Below, one piece after another: positions 31,096 to 34,351 of a DNA stretch of 34,351 nucleotides. The notes under the pieces were generated by a model. That model saw only the letters and a program-made list of their open reading frames with translations, did not search any database and was not told where the DNA came from. This stretch comes from Paracoccaceae bacterium. GTDB taxonomy: Bacteria; Pseudomonadota; Alphaproteobacteria; Rhodobacterales; Rhodobacteraceae. The translations under genes and the position numbers were made by a program. How positions within the stretch are numbered: position 1 is the first letter of the stretch; each line of letters opens with the position of its first letter. The stretch is taken from positions 1-34,351 of the forward strand of contig JAIXSA010000026.1 in assembly GCA_027484915.1 (NCBI GenBank), given 5' to 3'.

Positions 31096-33936
31096 ATGCC
31101 CTTCGTCGAGCTTTCGGCGCTGACCAATTTCACCTTCCTCACCGGGGCCTCGCACCCCGAGGAAATGATCCTGCGCGCCGCCGAGATGGGGATGGAGGGG
31201 ATCGCGGTGGCCGATGTGAACTCGGTCGCGGGGATCGTGCGGGCGCACACCAAGGCACGGGAACTGGCGCGGGATGGGGGGCCGCAGGTGCGGCTGATCC
31301 CGGCAGCGCGGGTGGTGCTTGCGGACGGGTTCCAGGTGACCTGCCTCCCGCGGGATCGGGCGGCCTGGGCGCGGCTGTCGAGGCTGCTGAGCCTGGGGCG
31401 GTTGCGGGCGGTGAAGGGGGAGTGTCGGCTGGAGCTTGCCGATCTGCTGGACTGGGGCGAGGGGATGGAGCTTCTGGTCCTGCCGCCCGATCAGCGGCTG
31501 ACCTTGGCGGCGGTGGGCGATGCGATGGACGCGCGGCTTTGGCGTGGGCATGTCCAGAAGCTGGTGGCGCGGTTTCCCGGCCAGGTGAGTCTGGGGATGG
31601 CGCCGCGCTATGACGGGCAGGATGCGGCGCGGTTCCAGCGGCTGGTGAAAGCGGCGGGGGCGCTGGGCGTGCCGGTTGTGGCGACGGCGCTGCCATTCCT
31701 GCACCACGGGCGGCGGCGGCGCTTGGCGGATGTGCTGACGGCGATCCGGCTGGGGGTGCCGGTGGACCGGCTGGGGCGGAAGGCGCTGCCGAACAACGAG
31801 GGGCGGCTTCGCGGCGAGGGCGAGATGCTGCGGCTTTTTGCCGGGCATGAGGCGGCGGTTTTGCGGGCAGGGGAGGTTGCGGCGCGGGCGGCGTTCTCCT
31901 TGGACGAGTTGCAGTATGAGTATCCGTCCGAGGTGACGGGGGGCGAGACGGCCTCGGAGCGGCTGGCCCGGCTGGCCGAGGCGGGGCTTGACTGGCGCTA
32001 TCCCGAAGGCGTGCCGGACCGGGTGCGGGCGCAGATGGCGCATGAGTTGGCGCTGATCGGGAAGCTGCGGTACGAGCCGTATTTCCTGACCGTCCACGAC
32101 ATCGTCGACTTTGCCAGGAAACGCGGGATCCTGTGTCAGGGGCGGGGGTCGGCGGCGAACAGCGTGGTGTGCTATGCGCTGGGCGTGACCTCGGTTTCGC
32201 CCGAGATCGGGACGATGGTCTTCGAGCGGTTCATCAGCGAGGCGCGGAATGAGCCGCCGGACATCGACGTCGACTTCGAGCATGAGCGCCGCGAAGAAGT
32301 GATCCAGCACATCTACGAGAAATACGGGCGGCACCGGGCGGGGCTGTGCGCGACGGTGATCCACTATCGCGGCAAGCGCGCGGTGCGCGAGGTGGGGCGT
32401 GCGATGGGCCTCAGCGAGGACACCTTGGCCGCGATGTCCAGCCAGATCTGGGGCTGGGGGGGCCCTGGCGCGGTGACCGAGACGCGGCTGAAGGAAATCG
32501 GGCTGGACCCGACAGACCACCGGCTGACCCAGACGATGCAGCTGATCGACGAGATCCAGGGGTTTCCCCGCCATCTGAGCCAGCACGTCGGCGGGTTCAT
32601 CATCACCGAGGGGCGGCTGGATGAGCTTTGCCCGGTGGAGAACGCGACGATGGAGGACCGGACGGTCATCCCCTGGGACAAGGACGACATCGACACGCTG
32701 AAGATCCTGAAGGTGGATATCCTGGCCTTGGGGATGCTGTCCTGCATCCGCAAGGCCTTTGACCTTCTGGACAAGCACCACCACCAGCGCTTCACGCTTG
32801 CCACCCTGCCGCCCGAGGATGCCGAGACCTACCGGATGCTCTGCCGGGCGGATTCATTGGGAGTGTTCCAGGTGGAAAGCCGCGCGCAGATGAACTTCCT
32901 GCCCCGGATGCGGCCGAAGTGCTTCTACGACCTGGTGATCCAGGTGGCGATCATCCGGCCGGGGCCGATCCAGGGCGACATGGTGCATCCGTTCCTGCGA
33001 CGCAGGAACGGGCAGGAGCAGGTGAGCTTCCCATCGGACGAACTTGGTCGGGTGCTGGGCAAGACGCTGGGGGTGCCGCTTTTCCAGGAGCAGGCGATGC
33101 AGATCGCCATCGTCGGCGCGGGGTTCACCCCCGATGAGGCGGACCGGCTGCGGCGGTCCTTGGCGACGTTCAAGAAGCACGGGTCGGTCAGCGAATTTCA
33201 CGACCGCTTCATCGGCGGCATGCTGGCGCGGGGCTATGACGAGGACTTTGCCCGGCGTTGTTTCGCCCAGATCGAAGGGTTCGGGAGCTACGGTTTCCCC
33301 GAAAGCCATGCGGCAAGCTTTGCGCTGCTGGTCTATGCCAGCGCCTGGATCAAGCGCCACCACCCGGGCATCTTCGCCTGCGCGCTGCTGAACTCCCAGC
33401 CGATGGGCTTCTACGCCCCGGCCCAGATCGTCCGCGACGCGCGGGAGCATGGGGTGACGGTCCTGCCGCCCTGCATCCAGGCCAGCCACTGGGACAACCG
33501 GATGGAGTGGATCACCCGCCCCGGCCAGGCACCCGACCTTGCCCTGCGGCTGGGGTTCCGGCAGATCAAGGGCATAGCCGAGGAGGAGGCGCGCTGGGTC
33601 ACGGGCGCACGGGGGAACGGCTACCTGACGGTGGAAGACGTCTGGCGCCGCGCCGGGGTGGGGCCTGCCACGCTCAGCCGCCTTGCCGAGGCCGATGCCT
33701 TCGCCGCGCTGGGCCTGTCACGCCGCGATGCGCTTTGGGCGGCGGCGGCCCTGGCCAAGGACGAACCGCTGCCCCTGTTCGCGGGTGACATCGAGGGCGA
33801 GGGGATCATCGAGCCCGCCGTCCGCTTCCGCGAAATGACCACGGGCGAGGCGGTGGTCGAAGATTACGTGTCGATGCGCCTGACGCTGCGCGCCCATCCG
33901 ATGGCGCTTCTCCGCCCCTGGCTGGACGCTGCCTGA
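31096..33936 (+). CDS. dnaE2: Error-prone DNA polymerase III alpha-type subunit, C-terminally short
   Basis: A protein of 946 residues. Family C polymerases of the DnaE2 type copy past DNA lesions during the SOS response and cause damage-induced mutation. The N-terminal PHP domain starts FVELSALTNFTFLTGASHPEE. The polymerase core has GRGSAANSVVCYALGV near 350, PPDIDVDFEHERREEV near 390 with catalytic Asp residues, and KVDILALGMLSCIRKAF. Helix-hairpin-helix sequence follows. DnaE2 proteins are usually about 1,050-1,150 residues. Here the chain stops after LTLRAHPMALLRPWLDAA, just where relatives continue into the OB-fold domain. No frame before smc encodes that domain. imuA and imuB, often beside dnaE2, are absent here. 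A LexA box precedes it. Confidence 0.93.
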   Translation: MPFVELSALTNFTFLTGASHPEEMILRAAEMGMEGIAVADVNSVAGIVRAHTKARELARDGGPQVRLIPAARVVLADGFQVTCLPRDRAAWARLSRLLSLGRLRAVKGECRLELADLLDWGEGMELLVLPPDQRLTLAAVGDAMDARLWRGHVQKLVARFPGQVSLGMAPRYDGQDAARFQRLVKAAGALGVPVVATALPFLHHGRRRRLADVLTAIRLGVPVDRLGRKALPNNEGRLRGEGEMLRLFAGHEAAVLRAGEVAARAAFSLDELQYEYPSEVTGGETASERLARLAEAGLDWRYPEGVPDRVRAQMAHELALIGKLRYEPYFLTVHDIVDFARKRGILCQGRGSAANSVVCYALGVTSVSPEIGTMVFERFISEARNEPPDIDVDFEHERREEVIQHIYEKYGRHRAGLCATVIHYRGKRAVREVGRAMGLSEDTLAAMSSQIWGWGGPGAVTETRLKEIGLDPTDHRLTQTMQLIDEIQGFPRHLSQHVGGFIITEGRLDELCPVENATMEDRTVIPWDKDDIDTLKILKVDILALGMLSCIRKAFDLLDKHHHQRFTLATLPPEDAETYRMLCRADSLGVFQVESRAQMNFLPRMRPKCFYDLVIQVAIIRPGPIQGDMVHPFLRRRNGQEQVSFPSDELGRVLGKTLGVPLFQEQAMQIAIVGAGFTPDEADRLRRSLATFKKHGSVSEFHDRFIGGMLARGYDEDFARRCFAQIEGFGSYGFPESHAASFALLVYASAWIKRHHPGIFACALLNSQPMGFYAPAQIVRDAREHGVTVLPPCIQASHWDNRMEWITRPGQAPDLALRLGFRQIKGIAEEEARWVTGARGNGYLTVEDVWRRAGVGPATLSRLAEADAFAALGLSRRDALWAAAALAKDEPLPLFAGDIEGEGIIEPAVRFREMTTGEAVVEDYVSMRLTLRAHPMALLRPWLDAA

Positions 33937-33944
33937 CCAGGGGA

Positions 33945-33979
33945 GCCGTCGCCGGGGGCATCGAACCCCCATCGACGGC
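33945..33979. other. Long hairpin right after the dnaE2 stop
   Basis: GCCGTCG pairs with CGACGGC (7 bp), then after a 2x2 internal loop GGGGG pairs with CCCCC (5 bp) around a 7-base loop. It starts 8 bp after the stop. No U-tract follows, so simple rho-independent termination is unlikely. On the minus strand the loop reads TTCGATG, like a tRNA T-loop, but no other tRNA arms are found. Confidence 0.55.
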
Positions 33980-34111
33980 GCATCCGCGGGACAGGCAGAA
34001 AACGCAACATCTTGGGGATAACGGGGCAAGGATCGGCCATATGCGGGGCGGCCCGGTTGACTCCTGCGGCCCCCGGCGGGAACATCCCCCACCCGACTCG
34101 GAAGGGATCCC

Positions 34112-34351
34112 GTGCGTCTGACCCGCCTGCGCCTCAACGGCTTCAAAAGCTTTGTCGACCCCACGGATCTGGTGATCCACGAGGGGCTGACCGGCGTGGT
34201 CGGCCCCAACGGCTGCGGCAAGTCGAACCTGCTGGAAGCGCTGCGCTGGGTCATGGGCGAAAACCGCCCCAGCGCGATGCGCGGCGGCGGGATGGAAGAC
34301 GTGATCTTCAACGGCCCAGCCCCCCCGGGAGCACGGCACTTTGCCGAGGTC
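34112..34351 (+). CDS. smc: Chromosome segregation ATPase SMC, N-terminal part
   Basis: The first 80 residues; the gene runs off the right edge of the window. The start [17 protein letters not shown] and the Walker A motif GPNGCGKS at 31-38 are typical of bacterial SMC, with [12 protein letters not shown] and MEDVIFNG following. SMC dimers compact and segregate chromosomes with ScpA and ScpB. The GTG at 34112 has GAAGGGA upstream at normal distance. The 175 bp between the dnaE2 stop and this start carries a hairpin but no recognisable gene. Confidence 0.94.
   Translation, partial: MRLTRLRLNGFKSFVDPTDLVIHEGLTGVVGPNGCGKSNLLEALRWVMGENRPSAMRGGGMEDVIFNGPAPPGARHFAEV

Noticed and set aside
29929-32784. 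A 951-codon open frame on the minus strand across mnmH and dnaE2.
   Set aside because: It is antisense to two well-recognised genes, has the His/Pro/Arg/Gln-rich composition of GC-rich shadow frames, and matches no family.
33945-33979. A tRNA gene on the minus strand.
   Set aside because: Only a T-loop-like hairpin is present; no D-arm or anticodon arm and no proper acceptor junction.
1-34351. CRISPR arrays, insertion sequences, phage genes and rRNA genes.
   Set aside because: No regularly spaced repeats, transposase or phage motifs, or rRNA-like sequence were seen on reading the window.

Overview
The window is high-GC chromosomal DNA typical of a Rhodobacteraceae/Paracoccaceae-type alphaproteobacterium. 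Indicators are an alphaproteobacterial LexA box (GTTC-N7-GTTC) before dnaE2, an HWE-family histidine kinase, a GTG-started smc, and gene families common in that group. The family-level placement is an inference from gene content.

Aromatic catabolism fills positions 391-15026. A divergon at 391-3678 reads a BKACE (DUF849) beta-keto acid cleavage enzyme, an alpha/beta hydrolase and an SCP2-like small protein on the minus strand. An intradiol ring-cleavage dioxygenase lies on the plus strand, followed by a terminator and a CatR/BenM-like LysR regulator. On the minus strand, one long operon runs catB-benA-benB-benC-benD and then a complete branched-chain-amino-acid-type ABC transporter (binding protein, LivH, LivM, LivG, LivF). 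A MarR-type regulator is divergent from catB. Together these encode uptake of an aromatic acid, benzoate 1,2-dioxygenation, conversion to catechol, ring cleavage, muconate cycloisomerisation and, by inference, lower-pathway steps. No recognisable catC or pcaIJ/pcaF is present. The ben-liv operon carries U-tract-less hairpins in several gene junctions.

Positions 15027-15699 look like a gene-poor scar. Positions 15700-23533 form one tightly overlapping minus-strand operon: AmiC-like amide sensor, AmiR-like ANTAR antiterminator, two oligopeptide-type permeases, a family-5 binding protein, an acetamidase/formamidase, and a fused double ATPase. Its roughly 330-nt leader is rich in stem-loops and sits below a promoter matching the EcfG (general stress) consensus. 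Divergent from it is an HWE histidine kinase with two PAS-like regions.

Positions 25688-34351 hold two tandem paralogous secreted proteins, an ArgE-type deacetylase, a FAS1 protein with a clear terminator, a DUF1287 protein, the tRNA 2-selenouridine synthase MnmH, an SOS-type dnaE2 that appears to lack its C-terminal OB-fold region, and the start of smc. No tRNA, rRNA, CRISPR array or insertion sequence was recognised.
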